64,000 nucleotides of DNA, from positions 1 to 64,000 of the forward strand of contig JABITN010000045.1 of assembly GCA_018700525.1 (NCBI GenBank), read 5' to 3'. The translations under genes and the position numbers were made by a program. This DNA comes from Opitutales bacterium (GTDB lineage: Bacteria > Verrucomicrobiota > Verrucomicrobiia > Opitutales > Opitutaceae). The notes below the pieces were generated by a model. It saw only the letters and a list, made by a program, of their open reading frames with translations. It was not told where the DNA came from and did no database searches. Below, one piece after another: positions 46,657-55,067 of this stretch (within the stretch, counting starts at the first letter, position 1; each line of letters begins with the position of its first letter).

Positions 46657-47328
46657 CTAAAACAATTCTCGCTGCTCGACCTTCTGGCGCTTAACCGAGT
46701 TGCCTTGGCTGCGTGCCACCAATTGCAGCAAGGTCAGACGTTCATCGCAAAGCTCTCGGCAATAATTGCAAAGTAACAAGGCAGACGCTAAAGCATCGAA
46801 CAAGGCACAGTGATAGCCTTGACGGCCGACCGGACAATAAGCGCGCCCCAGGTCTTCCAAGTCCGTTTGCAGGCCATAGCGAAGAATCAGCTCTTCCAAA
46901 TTTAGAGAATTCGTTTTATCACTTTTATCTCGATACAATACCCCTGTATCTAACCAAGGACCCCATTTCGCAACAGATCGATTTTTATCAACCCAACTCG
47001 GTGATTTCCGCGGATAAGGGAAAACGGACTTAATCATGGAATTCTCCGCCGAGGCGAAATGAGCGGATACCGGCCCCGTCTCGCGCAACTTGGCAAAGCG
47101 TTCCCACTCATCCTTAAACGGTTGCTCGGAAACCGCTTCCGATGTTCCGATTCCGTGAACGGCTTGTTCCCGTCTCGATATCGCCGTTTTGGGGCGGCAA
47201 ATGCGCGTGGCGACGGATTCAATCGAGTATCCCCTCAGAGTAACCACCCCGAACTCTACGATGCCGCACTGCGGTCCGCCTTCGAAATCGATTACATGAA
47301 TCGGTATTTCATCCCAGTAGAGTTCCAT
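46657..47328 (-). CDS. DnaQ-like 3'-5' exonuclease
   Basis: A 223-residue DEDDh exonuclease. ExoI is 'IHVIDFEGGPQCGIVEFGVV' (Asp, Glu), ExoII 'SAHFASAENSMIKSVFP' (Ala replaces the usual Asp in HNxxFD, with a later Glu/Asn available), ExoIII 'YHCALFDALASALLL' (His and Asp). It is a free-standing epsilon-like or RNase T-like protein that may act in repair or RNA 3' trimming. The substitution in ExoII leaves activity uncertain. It is divergent from the phosphatase at 47390. The C-terminus is basic and glutamine-rich ('QGNSVKRQKVEQ'). Confidence 0.78.
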   Translation of the reverse strand: MELYWDEIPIHVIDFEGGPQCGIVEFGVVTLRGYSIESVATRICRPKTAISRREQAVHGIGTSEAVSEQPFKDEWERFAKLRETGPVSAHFASAENSMIKSVFPYPRKSPSWVDKNRSVAKWGPWLDTGVLYRDKSDKTNSLNLEELILRYGLQTDLEDLGRAYCPVGRQGYHCALFDALASALLLCNYCRELCDERLTLLQLVARSQGNSVKRQKVEQRELF

Positions 47329-47389
47329 CTTATCAGTTAAAAGGCTTTAACCCAAAGAAGCATCCGCGCAATCTAAGACTTCCTATCTT

Positions 47390-48163
47390 ATGCAATTTGA
47401 CGAATTTGACGAATTCACTCGGAAACTATCGACCGAGACGCAAAAAATCATTCTTTCGCTCTACGAAGATCCAGATCTGGAAATCGAGCTGAAGGGTGAT
47501 GAAACGCCGGTTACTTTTGCCGACAGAGAAACCGAACGCCAAATCCGCGAAGCAATTCAGGTTGTATTTCCCGATCACGGTATCAAAGGCGAAGAGTACC
47601 CGAACATCAACCCGAACTCGGCTTTTACCTGGGTCATCGACCCTATCGACGGCACTAAAACATACACCGCCGGCTGCCCGCTCTTCGGAACTATGATCGC
47701 CCTTATGAAGGAGGGGGAACCAATATTCGGCTGCATTAATTTCCCGGCTCTCGGCAAACGTATCATTAGCGACAGCAAGACAACCGCGGTCAACGGCAGG
47801 GTCGTCAAAGCCTCCACGAACCGCCAGCTAAAAGACGCGATTCTCCTTACGACCGATCAAGCCGACATCGCCCGCCACCAAAATGGCGACGCCTTCGCAA
47901 AACTGGTTGCGGCAACTCGCTTCACACGCACTTGGGGCGATTGCTACGGCTACTATCTCCTCGCGACTGGAAACGCAGACATAATGCTCGACCCGGAGAT
48001 GAGCCCTTGGGACATCATGGCCCTCGTCCCAATCATTCGCGGATCTGGCGCGAAAATTACCGATTGGGAGGGCGGCAATCCCGCCACCGGTAACTCCATC
48101 GTCGCCACCTCGCCCAATCTCCATGGCGAAGTTCTACAAATTCTCAATGCTTCCAACGTATAG
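47390..48163 (+). CDS. Inositol-monophosphatase-family (HisN-like) phosphatase
   Basis: A 257-residue Mg2+-dependent phosphatase. Metal sites: 'GIKGEEYPN' (Glu), 'WVIDPIDGTKTYTAGCPLFGTMIALM' (Asp pair), 'DPEMSPWDIMALVPIIRGSGAKITDWEG' (third Asp). The spacing and 'TRFTRTWGDCYGYYLLATG' match the histidinol-phosphate phosphatase group, so histidine biosynthesis is likely, though inositol or nucleotide (CysQ) substrates are possible. The start has no Shine-Dalgarno. A lipoprotein gene follows. Confidence 0.85.
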   Translation: MQFDEFDEFTRKLSTETQKIILSLYEDPDLEIELKGDETPVTFADRETERQIREAIQVVFPDHGIKGEEYPNINPNSAFTWVIDPIDGTKTYTAGCPLFGTMIALMKEGEPIFGCINFPALGKRIISDSKTTAVNGRVVKASTNRQLKDAILLTTDQADIARHQNGDAFAKLVAATRFTRTWGDCYGYYLLATGNADIMLDPEMSPWDIMALVPIIRGSGAKITDWEGGNPATGNSIVATSPNLHGEVLQILNASNV

Positions 48164-48193
48164 CCACGTCTCTAGGCCCAGTATTTGAATACA

Positions 48194-48613
48194 ATGAAAT
48201 CGATATTTATACTTTCGTTCCTCGCAGGCCTTGCGCTTCTATCGGCGTGCAGCGACAATCAACTGGATATCCACTCGATTGAAAGAGAGACTCAAGCGTA
48301 CGAGTCCGCTCCCGTCCAAACGATGAATACAGGCGAGCTATTAGAGCACATTCAAAACCTAGCGGAAACCATGACCCTCGCTACGCAAAACGAACAATAC
48401 GCGGAAATGCATCACCTGGAAATTGCGCTGACCAAAGCGCTTATAACTCTCGAGCCTCAGGCACCAGCCAAGCTCAAACCATCCATTGAAACTCTCAAGA
48501 TCATTGCGGCCAAAATTCACGGTGCCGGCCACGACCAAAACAAATCCATGGCAGCAACGCTCGACACAACGCTCAAGGAACGCATAGCCCAGTTGTTGCA
48601 GGCTTTCGAATAG
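48194..48613 (+). CDS. Putative small lipoprotein
   Basis: A 139-residue protein with a textbook lipoprotein signal: 'MKSIFILSFLAGLALLSACSDNQ' (LSAC lipobox). The mature part is helical and Ala/Leu/Gln-rich ('GELLEHIQNLAETMTLATQNEQYAEMHHLEIALTKAL') and resembles short periplasmic helical bundles. Function unknown. The ORF-track start (TTG 48185) adds three residues. ATG 48194 begins the signal peptide. It lies 30 bp after the phosphatase and converges with RNase Y. Confidence 0.75.
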   Translation: MKSIFILSFLAGLALLSACSDNQLDIHSIERETQAYESAPVQTMNTGELLEHIQNLAETMTLATQNEQYAEMHHLEIALTKALITLEPQAPAKLKPSIETLKIIAAKIHGAGHDQNKSMAATLDTTLKERIAQLLQAFE

Positions 48614-48631
48614 CCATATTCCAACCGATCG

Positions 48632-50164
48632 CTATTTCGCTGTTTCGACGTAACGCTGCTCGCGTATCACGATAATTCGAATCGAACTGGGATAGTCTAA
48701 TTCATCTTCGATCCGCTCCCGCATGCGAATTGAAAGATTGCTCGCGTCCTCATCGGAAATCGAGCTGGGATCGACTACCACACGCACTTCACGTCCAGCC
48801 TGGATAGCATAAGCATTCTTCACTCCCTCAAACGAACGGGCCAAAGTTTCGAGAATCTGCAAACGATCGATGTATGCTGAAATTGATTCGGCACGAGCGC
48901 CCGGACGTACTGCAGAAATAGTATCGGCCAAAATGACGATTCCCGCATAAAGCGATTCCGGCGGCACTTCTTCGTGATGAGCCGCGACTGCGTTAACCAC
49001 AATATCGTTTTCGCCGCGAGCCTTGACGAAGTCGGCCCCCACAATCGCATGGCTGCCCTCGTATTCTCCATCAATCGCTTTGCCTATGTCGTGCAACAAA
49101 CCCGCGCGCTTCGCCAAATTCGGGTCCAGCCCCAGCTCCGAAGCTATAATCGAACAGAGCATCCCCACTTCAACTGAATGCTCCAAAACGTTTTGCGAAT
49201 ACGAAGTCCTGAATTTCAATTTGCCCAGCAGAGTAGCTATCTGTGGATGCATTCGAGAAATTTTAAGCTGATTGATCGCCGCGTCGCCCGCCTTCTCTAT
49301 CATTCCGTCAACATCCGCACGCGCAGCCCCTACAAATTCCTCGATCGTCGCCGGATGGATACGACCATCTTTGACTAACCCTTCCAAAGCTGTTTTCGCG
49401 ATCTCGCGACGAACCGGATCGAAAGAGGAAATAAGCACCAGTCGCGGCGATTCGTCGATTAGTAAGGTCGTACCAGTCGCCGTTTCGAAACATTTGATAT
49501 TGCGACCTTCCCGACCGATGATGCGGCCCTTCATGTCGTCATTCGGTAGCTGAATGATCGATGCACTAATCTCGCTGCTAGGCTTGCTCGCTATCCGCTG
49601 CATCGCAGCCAGCAAAGTACGGTTAGCCTCACGATTAACGTCCACTTCCGAACGTTCTAACAGATCTTTCCGCATTCGAGCCAAAGCATCGCAGCATTCG
49701 AGCTCTACTTGCTCTCTCAATTCACTTTTAATTTCCTCGACATCCATCGAAGCGAGATTGGCCATAGTTCGCTGCACATTGCCCGACATTTTCAGCAAAT
49801 TGCTCTTGCTGGCTCGCACTTCATCGAGCTCCAGCTCGATATTCTTTTCGCGAAGCCTAAGCTCTTGACCCAAAGTGGCTAAGCTCTCCTCGTGGGAATG
49901 GATCTCGTTCAAACGAACTTCCAATTCCATTTTGATACGTTTGGATTCCCGTTCGAAAGCCCCTCGTTTTTCATCAATGTCTAGCTGGAGGGCCGATGTC
50001 GCTTCTTTCGCCACCACTTCCGCCTCGCGCTTCGCTAAGCCTACGATCGAAGCCGCATGCTCTTGAGATCGATTTCGAGTCTGCCGGATAAGTAGCCAGC
50101 CAATCGAATACGCAGCCGCAAAACCCGCGACAATTGATCCGACTCCTGAAAAAATCACTTCCAT
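48632..50164 (-). CDS. rny: Ribonuclease Y
   Basis: The 510-residue endoribonuclease that initiates mRNA decay. The membrane anchor is at residues 5-26 ('FSGVGSIVAGFAAAYSIGWLL'), a long coiled coil covers about 30-200, the KH domain has 'DDMKGRIIGREGRNIKCFETATGTTLLIDE', and the HD domain has 'LEHSVEVGMLCSIIASELGLD', 'AGLLHDIGKAIDGEYEGSHAIVGA' and 'HHEEVPPESLYAGIVILADTISAVRPGARAES'. All catalytic His/Asp residues are present. The transcript is preceded by a long structured leader ending in a terminator 6 nt before ATG. The length and domain order are typical. Confidence 0.97.
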   Translation of the reverse strand: MEVIFSGVGSIVAGFAAAYSIGWLLIRQTRNRSQEHAASIVGLAKREAEVVAKEATSALQLDIDEKRGAFERESKRIKMELEVRLNEIHSHEESLATLGQELRLREKNIELELDEVRASKSNLLKMSGNVQRTMANLASMDVEEIKSELREQVELECCDALARMRKDLLERSEVDVNREANRTLLAAMQRIASKPSSEISASIIQLPNDDMKGRIIGREGRNIKCFETATGTTLLIDESPRLVLISSFDPVRREIAKTALEGLVKDGRIHPATIEEFVGAARADVDGMIEKAGDAAINQLKISRMHPQIATLLGKLKFRTSYSQNVLEHSVEVGMLCSIIASELGLDPNLAKRAGLLHDIGKAIDGEYEGSHAIVGADFVKARGENDIVVNAVAAHHEEVPPESLYAGIVILADTISAVRPGARAESISAYIDRLQILETLARSFEGVKNAYAIQAGREVRVVVDPSSISDEDASNLSIRMRERIEDELDYPSSIRIIVIREQRYVETAK

Positions 50165-50170
50165 AAGCTC

Positions 50171-50203
50171 AAAAAAATCGAGACCCCAAAGCTGGGGGTC
50201 TCG
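50171..50203 (-). terminator. Terminator hairpin at the RNase Y start
   Basis: A perfect 9-bp stem, CGAGACCCC/GGGGTCTCG (50179-50187 and 50195-50203), loop AAAGCTG, followed on the minus strand by TTTTTTT (50171-50177) and only six bases (GAGCTT) before the rny ATG. A normal intrinsic terminator, but in an attenuator position. Confidence 0.9.
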
Positions 50204-50430
50204 CGTAACGCTTTTAACAAATCGATTGCTAGAGAAAAATCAATGACCAAGTTAGCGCAACCCATACGTCGGGAGCGATTAAAGACGTCGCCAGATAGGG
50301 CATCAATTCCAAACTGCTTAGCGAGTCCGACCGTAATCCAGCAGGGGTGGCTAATATAATGAATCCGTACGGCCTCACCATTTTGGGAATCAGAGCAATG
50401 CCCTAATGGCTTACCAAAAGCAAAAGCGCT
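50171..50430 (-). ncRNA. Structured leader RNA or independent small RNA upstream of rny
   Basis: Minus-strand transcript of about 260 nt. Nested long-range pairings that I can trace by hand: AGCGCTTTTG (50421-50430) with 50207-50217; GCCA (50407-50410) with TGGC (50290-50293); AGGGCAT (50398-50404) with ATGCCCT (50297-50303); ATTCC-CAAA with TTTGGAAT; GGCCGTA (50368-50374) with TACGGTC (50329-50335). They stack into one rod with internal loops, then the terminator. This is either a 6S-like or other free small RNA, or a regulatory leader for RNase Y. ORF 50155-50451 (98 residues) overlaps the same DNA and reads into the terminator, so I do not take it as a gene. Confidence 0.5.
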
Positions 50431-50534
50431 TATTAGAACGTAGTAATTCAACTCAGATTATGCTCCATCGTCATCAATCCAACCGATTTACTGCATCGCG
50501 ATCTAATATAACGATCAACTAGACTGGCCCACTA

Positions 50535-51631
50535 TTTCCGCGATCGAGAACGATCTGCTGCAATTAGTGAGATCATTCAAATCGTTCAGAAGCTCTCGGA
50601 TCAAAGTTCGTCGGTGTCCATCACCGATCTTTCGGAACTTATTGGTTGCGATCCAAGTACAGCTGAAAAGATCGTCAGTGCCTCGGACACCATGGCATTC
50701 AAGGTTGGAGGTGATTGAATTTCAGCGATTCCAGAGGCAATCCTTGCTTTGAGATTCGAAACCTCACGATTTCCATTCTTCTAGTCGAAAACTCGTCACA
50801 ACGTCTAAACACTTACGAACAACACGAAATAACAGGAATTTCCATGTGCAGCGGTCTGGTGGCTCAACACCTATCGCGGAACGAAAGCCTAAACCTCGAC
50901 CCCGAACTCGCTTTCGTATGCTCATCGCTTCGAAACTACGGGAAACTATAGGTACCAATTCCAGGGTAGCTCACACAGTCGGCATATTAAAAGCCCGAAT
51001 CAATGGCGAATCAGCTACCTGAATTGCCTGCCGACGCAAAACGGGCCCGCCTAGAGGCGCTCTCCAGGATAAAACCTAATATGAGGATCGAAGAAAAGAA
51101 GGCGATAGCCGAGGCAAACTTCCATCAAGAACTCGATCAGATTGCCATAGAGAGACCCAAACCAACCATCGATACCGGAAAAATCTACCAAATCGCGACC
51201 CAAGCGATAAAAGATGGGCTTAATCTGTACAGTGTCATGGCCTTCATACGAGAGGAGCGCGAAACCGAATGCTTCGCTAGCCGCTTCGTTCATGGCGACC
51301 TTTTTAAACCAATCCGCAATCGCCCATTCGTATCCGATAAAAACGGGACATTTTCGGTATTTGCATTAACCGCAAAGAAGACATTCTCATACAGGATGTA
51401 AACGCCGGGAAAATACTCTCCGTCATCTCCGATTGGATCGACACCGAGGATCGCAACGCATCGCTCGTCATTTTGCCCATATTGGCCGATGCAAAGGTAT
51501 CTGCCATCATTCTAGGTTCGCTAGACACAGGATCTATACAACTCAGCAAGGGCGACCTCCGGCGACTCAAAGACCTAAGACTCCTTCTAACCAAGCTCGA
51601 AGGGCAGGCCCAACAATCGGTTCCAGGCTGA
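50535..51631 (+). pseudogene. HDOD-domain signalling protein, multiply disrupted
   Basis: Remnants follow in changing frames along the plus strand: 'ISEIIQIVQKLSDQSSSVSI' and 'LSELIGCDPSTAEKIVSAS' (HDOD N-terminus) up to a TGA, then in ORF 50715-50951 'NLTISILLVENSSQRLNTYEQHEITGISMCSGLVAQHLS' and 'LNLDPELAFVCSSLRNYGKL', then ORF 51003-51401 with 'IYQIATQAIKDGLNLYSVMAFI', and after another shift near 51355 'GICINRKEDILIQDVNAGK' to 'LRLLLTKLEGQAQ'. It is thus one HDOD protein with a GAF-like C-terminal part, broken by at least one stop and two frameshifts. An intact HDOD gene follows directly. Confidence 0.75.
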
Positions 51632-51805
51632 ATCGCCTTTCGTCGAGAGAGTATCTCACGGGGTTTGCGAATATCCCGCATATCAACGATAGAGGATATT
51701 CTCCATGCTTTATGGGTGACTTTGGAAAGGTGCTCAAGCGGCAATAGATTCGATTACTAAATCTAGTCCAAAACGCTTAAATTCATTGGTTTAGAGGCGT
51801 TTATT

Positions 51806-52654
51806 GTGGGCATGCAACGAATCAACACCACAGTCGAACAGCTTCAAAAACGCTTTGAGACACTGACTCCCGCCCCGCGAATTTCTAACAGCTTTAAAAC
51901 GCTCGTCACGGAAGGTAACATCAACCCCGACGAGATAATCGCTCTCATCCGCCTGGAACCACTTTTAGCAACTCGCATCATGCGTGAGGCCAATCAACTC
52001 GAGAACGCTCGCCAAGGCGGTTACACAAGTATCGAGCAGGCTGCCACCGCAGTCGGCTTCGAACGTATGTACGATCTCCTTGGTATCTACTCCTACCAAT
52101 ATTGCGACGAAACTGAGGATGTCTCTAGCTACAGTCCAGAAGCCTGGAAACGTGCCGTCACCTGCGCCGTATGCATGGAAAGCCTCGCTGCTAAGCACAA
52201 GCTCGATCCGCATGAAGCTTACTCGATCGGACTGCTTCATTCCCTAGCGTCCGCTATATCGGAGGCCGAGGCCCATAAGAATGAAGTCGCTGAAGGAGCT
52301 CCATTCGGACACCTCAATTCCCGACTCAAAAGCTTTGGCAGCTCCGGGCTCTCATACACGCTCTTTCGATCGTGGGGATTTCCAGATTCCTTCACCGATC
52401 CCGTCCGCTTTCAATACTCGCCGCTAGATTGCATCACAACCGGCAAAATGGCCTGCTTACTCAAACTTTCCAAATGGATCACCGGCGTCATTCGAGAAAG
52501 CGACGAATTGCCCGACCAAGAAATGGGACCCGATCTCCTCGTACTCAACCTCCTTGGCGAGGGCGAGCAAACCTTATGGAACCTGGTCACCGACGTGAGC
52601 GATTGCTTGCAACGAGCTGACGCCATTCTCCAAGGCAAGTACTGCTTCGTCTAG
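51806..52654 (+). CDS. HDOD-domain protein
   Basis: A 282-residue protein consisting of one HDOD domain, a degenerate HD-like fold without metal ligands: 'NPDEIIALIRLEPLLATRIMREANQLENARQGGYTSIEQAATAVGFERMYDLLGIYSYQYC', then 'RAVTCAVCMESLAAKHKLDPHEAYSIGLLHSLASAISEAEA'. No second catalytic domain is attached. HDOD proteins often sit in signalling networks as scaffolds. Its role is unknown. ATG 51806 could instead be 51812. It is a possible paralogue or neighbour of the preceding degraded HDOD gene. Confidence 0.82.
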   Translation: MGMQRINTTVEQLQKRFETLTPAPRISNSFKTLVTEGNINPDEIIALIRLEPLLATRIMREANQLENARQGGYTSIEQAATAVGFERMYDLLGIYSYQYCDETEDVSSYSPEAWKRAVTCAVCMESLAAKHKLDPHEAYSIGLLHSLASAISEAEAHKNEVAEGAPFGHLNSRLKSFGSSGLSYTLFRSWGFPDSFTDPVRFQYSPLDCITTGKMACLLKLSKWITGVIRESDELPDQEMGPDLLVLNLLGEGEQTLWNLVTDVSDCLQRADAILQGKYCFV

Positions 52655-52734
52655 CCCATCATAACAATTTCAAAATAAGAATGACGAATCCGTGGACTCG
52701 TCGTTTCTCATTAATCGGAGTCTCGGCTTAAGCC

Positions 52735-53190
52735 CTACTCAGCAGAAACTTCTTTGCGAAGAATCAATGGTACGTTCATCATTAGCGGCAATTCCACCTC
52801 TACGGGCTTGATCTCCTTTTGAATCTCCTCGCGTTCGATTTCCGGGATTTCGATTTCCGGCGGATTCCGCCAATCGAAGCCCTGCTCGTCATAAAGCTTC
52901 TGATAAATCTCGGCGATCGCTAGATCCGGATTTGGCGGAGGCGTTGCTGGAACCGCAACTTCCTTATCTTCGGCGAGTTCAATATTCACCATCAGATGAT
53001 CTTTCTCGACCTTCAAAATCCGCATTACGATCGGTTTTAGATACGGAGCGGCTAAAATAAGAAAGACGCACAACAACAAAGTAGGGATCAATGTTACCAA
53101 CATACCCGGTCCCATTGGCTTATCCAATCGGCTACGCCAAACTTCACGATTTTGGGCATGGGTTGAGGGTCTTCTTGGTTTAAATTTCAT
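52735..53190 (-). CDS. Single-pass membrane protein of unknown function
   Basis: A 151-residue protein. A basic cytoplasmic N-terminus ('MKFKPRRPSTHAQNREVWRSRL') precedes a membrane helix at about residues 32-52 ('LVTLIPTLLLCVFLILAAPYL'). The rest is a Pro/Glu-rich extracytoplasmic region ('PPEIEIPEIEREEIQKEIKPVEVELPLMMNVPLILRK') with repeated EIPEIE/EIQKEI phrases that suggest an extended TonB-like rod. The C-terminus lacks the TonB fold. I cannot assign it. The ORF-track start (53256) is extended, and ATG 53190 with the positive leader is preferred. It is divergent from the DUF167 gene. Confidence 0.6.
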   Translation of the reverse strand: MKFKPRRPSTHAQNREVWRSRLDKPMGPGMLVTLIPTLLLCVFLILAAPYLKPIVMRILKVEKDHLMVNIELAEDKEVAVPATPPPNPDLAIAEIYQKLYDEQGFDWRNPPEIEIPEIEREEIQKEIKPVEVELPLMMNVPLILRKEVSAE

Positions 53191-53312
53191 TACGATAACA
53201 ATTGACCTTCGGTATGCAGGTCGCGTTCCACAGAATGTTTTTAGCAGATAGAGCAATTCGTGCCTTCATCGCAAGCACGATGATCACCGCTATCAGTCAA
53301 AAGAGATCGCCA

Positions 53313-53633
53313 ATGCCGCAAGCCAATACTCCCGAGTCTACCCTTCTCGCCATCAAAGTGATCCTCAATGCATCTCGAAACCAAATCGCGTCACGGGAAA
53401 ACGATACCCTCAAAATCCGTATCCAATCGCCGCCCATCGACGGCAAAGCCAACAAAGCGTTTATAGCCTTTCTTTCGAAACAGACCCAACTTTCCAAAAG
53501 CCGAATCACCCTCCAAAGCGGCGAGACTGGTCGCCAGAAATGGATTGCATTCAGCGGCATTGACCGTACGGATTTGCTAGACCGCCTTGGAATTCAAGAG
53601 AACCCGCATGGCAAAAGAGAAGAACAAGAATAA
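53313..53633 (+). CDS. DUF167 (YggU) family protein
   Basis: A 106-residue small alpha/beta protein with the DUF167 core 'LLAIKVILNASRNQIASRENDTLKIRIQSPPIDGKANKAFIAFLSKQTQLSKSRITLQSGETGRQKWIAF', including the signature PxxGKAN. Function unknown. The ORF-track start is 37 residues upstream, but the family starts near ATG 53313. The C-terminus overlaps the SET-domain gene by 26 bp. Confidence 0.9.
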   Translation: MPQANTPESTLLAIKVILNASRNQIASRENDTLKIRIQSPPIDGKANKAFIAFLSKQTQLSKSRITLQSGETGRQKWIAFSGIDRTDLLDRLGIQENPHGKREEQE

Positions 53634-54171
53634 GATTAAAAAATCGAAGAAACGAAAATTTTTCGGACTCGATAAAAACGGTAATCCACCGGAATTCCCC
53701 TACGTTTTGGCAACATCCTCGACAATTCACAATCGTGGCCTATTCGCCGCCAAAGACATTCCCAAGGACGCTTACATCATCCAATACCTCGGCCAAAAGA
53801 TCTCCAAAACCAATTCCGCTCAAATTGGATTAAACCAGTTCGAGTCTTCTCAATTCACCAACGAAGGCTCCGTCTACATCTTCGACCTCGACGACAAGCA
53901 CGACCTCGACGGCAACTTCGACTGGAATATCGCTCGGCTCGCCAACCACTCCTGCAATCCCAATTGCGAAGCCCAAGACATCGAAGGTGAGATTTGGTTC
54001 GTCGCCCTTTCGAAAATAGCCGAAGGCGATGAGCTGACATTCGATTACGGATACGCATTGGAACATTGGAAGGATCACCCTTGTCAATGCAGATCGAAGA
54101 ACTGCATCGGATTCATCGTCCGGTCGGAGGATCGCAAACAGCTTAAGAAGATCATGAAAGTCAGTGCCTAA
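53608..54171 (+). CDS. SET-domain lysine methyltransferase-like protein
   Basis: A 187-residue protein with a Lys-rich head ('MAKEKNKNKIKKSKKRKFFG') and a SET domain: 'IHNRGLFAAKDIPKDAYIIQYLGQKIS' (SAM-binding start), 'IARLANHSCNPNCEAQDIEGEIWFVALSKIAEGDELTFDYGYALEHW' (NHSC and the catalytic-Tyr ELTFDYGY) and a post-SET zinc cluster 'CQCRSKNCIGFI'. It is eukaryote-like and complete with the post-SET Cys residues, which many bacterial SET proteins lack. It should methylate a protein lysine, but the target is unknown. The basic head resembles its own possible substrate (Lys-rich tails). It overlaps the DUF167 gene and precedes the amidase. Confidence 0.88.
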   Translation: MAKEKNKNKIKKSKKRKFFGLDKNGNPPEFPYVLATSSTIHNRGLFAAKDIPKDAYIIQYLGQKISKTNSAQIGLNQFESSQFTNEGSVYIFDLDDKHDLDGNFDWNIARLANHSCNPNCEAQDIEGEIWFVALSKIAEGDELTFDYGYALEHWKDHPCQCRSKNCIGFIVRSEDRKQLKKIMKVSA

Positions 54172-54181
54172 ACCTTCGCCC

Positions 54182-55060
54182 ATGCGTATCTTCAAAATAC
54201 TTACCTGCGCCTCGCTCCTCCTCGCCTTTCCTTGCGCCGAGGCTTTAGTGCATGTAGTTCGTAAGGGAGACAACCTCACGACGATCGCTCAATCGTATAA
54301 AATATCCGTCGCATCAATCAAGACGGCCAACAAGATCAAAGATGCGGACAAAATCCGTATCGGACAGAAACTTCAAATCCCCGGAGCCGCCCCCGCATTC
54401 ACTTCATACAAAATCAAGCCCGGAGACAGCCTCTCGTCGATCGCCTCGAAGCACGGTCTCAGCACCAAGCAACTCTCCGCCTATAACGGTATCCGAAATG
54501 CGAATAAAATCCGCTTCGGCCAAACCATACGCATCCCGTCCAGTTCAGCCGCAGCCGCATCCAAGTACGCACGCTTACCCGCAGGCGTCAAAGCCGCTCT
54601 CGACAAAATCGCGGTAAAACGAGGGCAATGGAAAAACATCGTAATCCACCATAGCGGAACACCAGCTGATCGAGCTATCAACATGGCTCGCTTTCACAAA
54701 GAAGAACGCAATATGGAAAACGGGCTGGCCTACCACTTCGTGATCGAAAACGGAACACGCGGCACAAGCAATGGAGACATCTTCGTCGGAGATCGCTGGA
54801 AAAAGCAATTGCACGGCGGCCACATGAAGATCTGGGCCCACAATCAAATTGCGATCGGTATCTGCCTCATCGGCAACTTCGAAAAATCTCGCCCAAAGGA
54901 AAAGCAAATGGAGCAGCTCGAAGTATTGATTTCCTACCTACGCGACAAAACGGGAATTCCTGCCAAGTATATAACCACGCATACTCTCATGCATCCCAAG
55001 CACACGTTATGCCCCGGAAAGTATTTTCCGACGTCGCGCTTAAAGGCGATGGTGCAATAA
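54182..55060 (+). CDS. LysM-containing N-acetylmuramoyl-L-alanine amidase
   Basis: A 292-residue secreted wall hydrolase. The signal peptide is 'MRIFKILTCASLLLAFPCAEA'. Two LysM domains follow (about 23-70, 'HVVRKGDNLTTIAQSYKISVASIKTANKI', and 80-128, 'YKIKPGDSLSSIASKHGLSTKQLSAYNGI'), then an amidase_2/PGRP-like zinc domain (about 155-292) with 'NIVIHHSGTPADRAINMARFHKEER', 'LAYHFVIENGTRGTSNGDIFVGDRWKKQLHGGHMK' and 'KYITTHTLMHPKHTLCPGKYFP'. It would cut the peptide from MurNAc in peptidoglycan. The ORF-track start adds 'MPKPSP' and ATG 54182 begins the signal. It is 10 bp after the SET gene, so possibly in its operon. Confidence 0.9.
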   Translation: MRIFKILTCASLLLAFPCAEALVHVVRKGDNLTTIAQSYKISVASIKTANKIKDADKIRIGQKLQIPGAAPAFTSYKIKPGDSLSSIASKHGLSTKQLSAYNGIRNANKIRFGQTIRIPSSSAAAASKYARLPAGVKAALDKIAVKRGQWKNIVIHHSGTPADRAINMARFHKEERNMENGLAYHFVIENGTRGTSNGDIFVGDRWKKQLHGGHMKIWAHNQIAIGICLIGNFEKSRPKEKQMEQLEVLISYLRDKTGIPAKYITTHTLMHPKHTLCPGKYFPTSRLKAMVQ

Positions 55061-55067
55061 ACGACGT

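Noticed and set aside
50155-50451. 98-residue ORF on the minus strand
   Set aside because: It reads through the terminator stem and overlaps the rny start. The same DNA folds as an RNA rod, and the translation shows no motif or signal.
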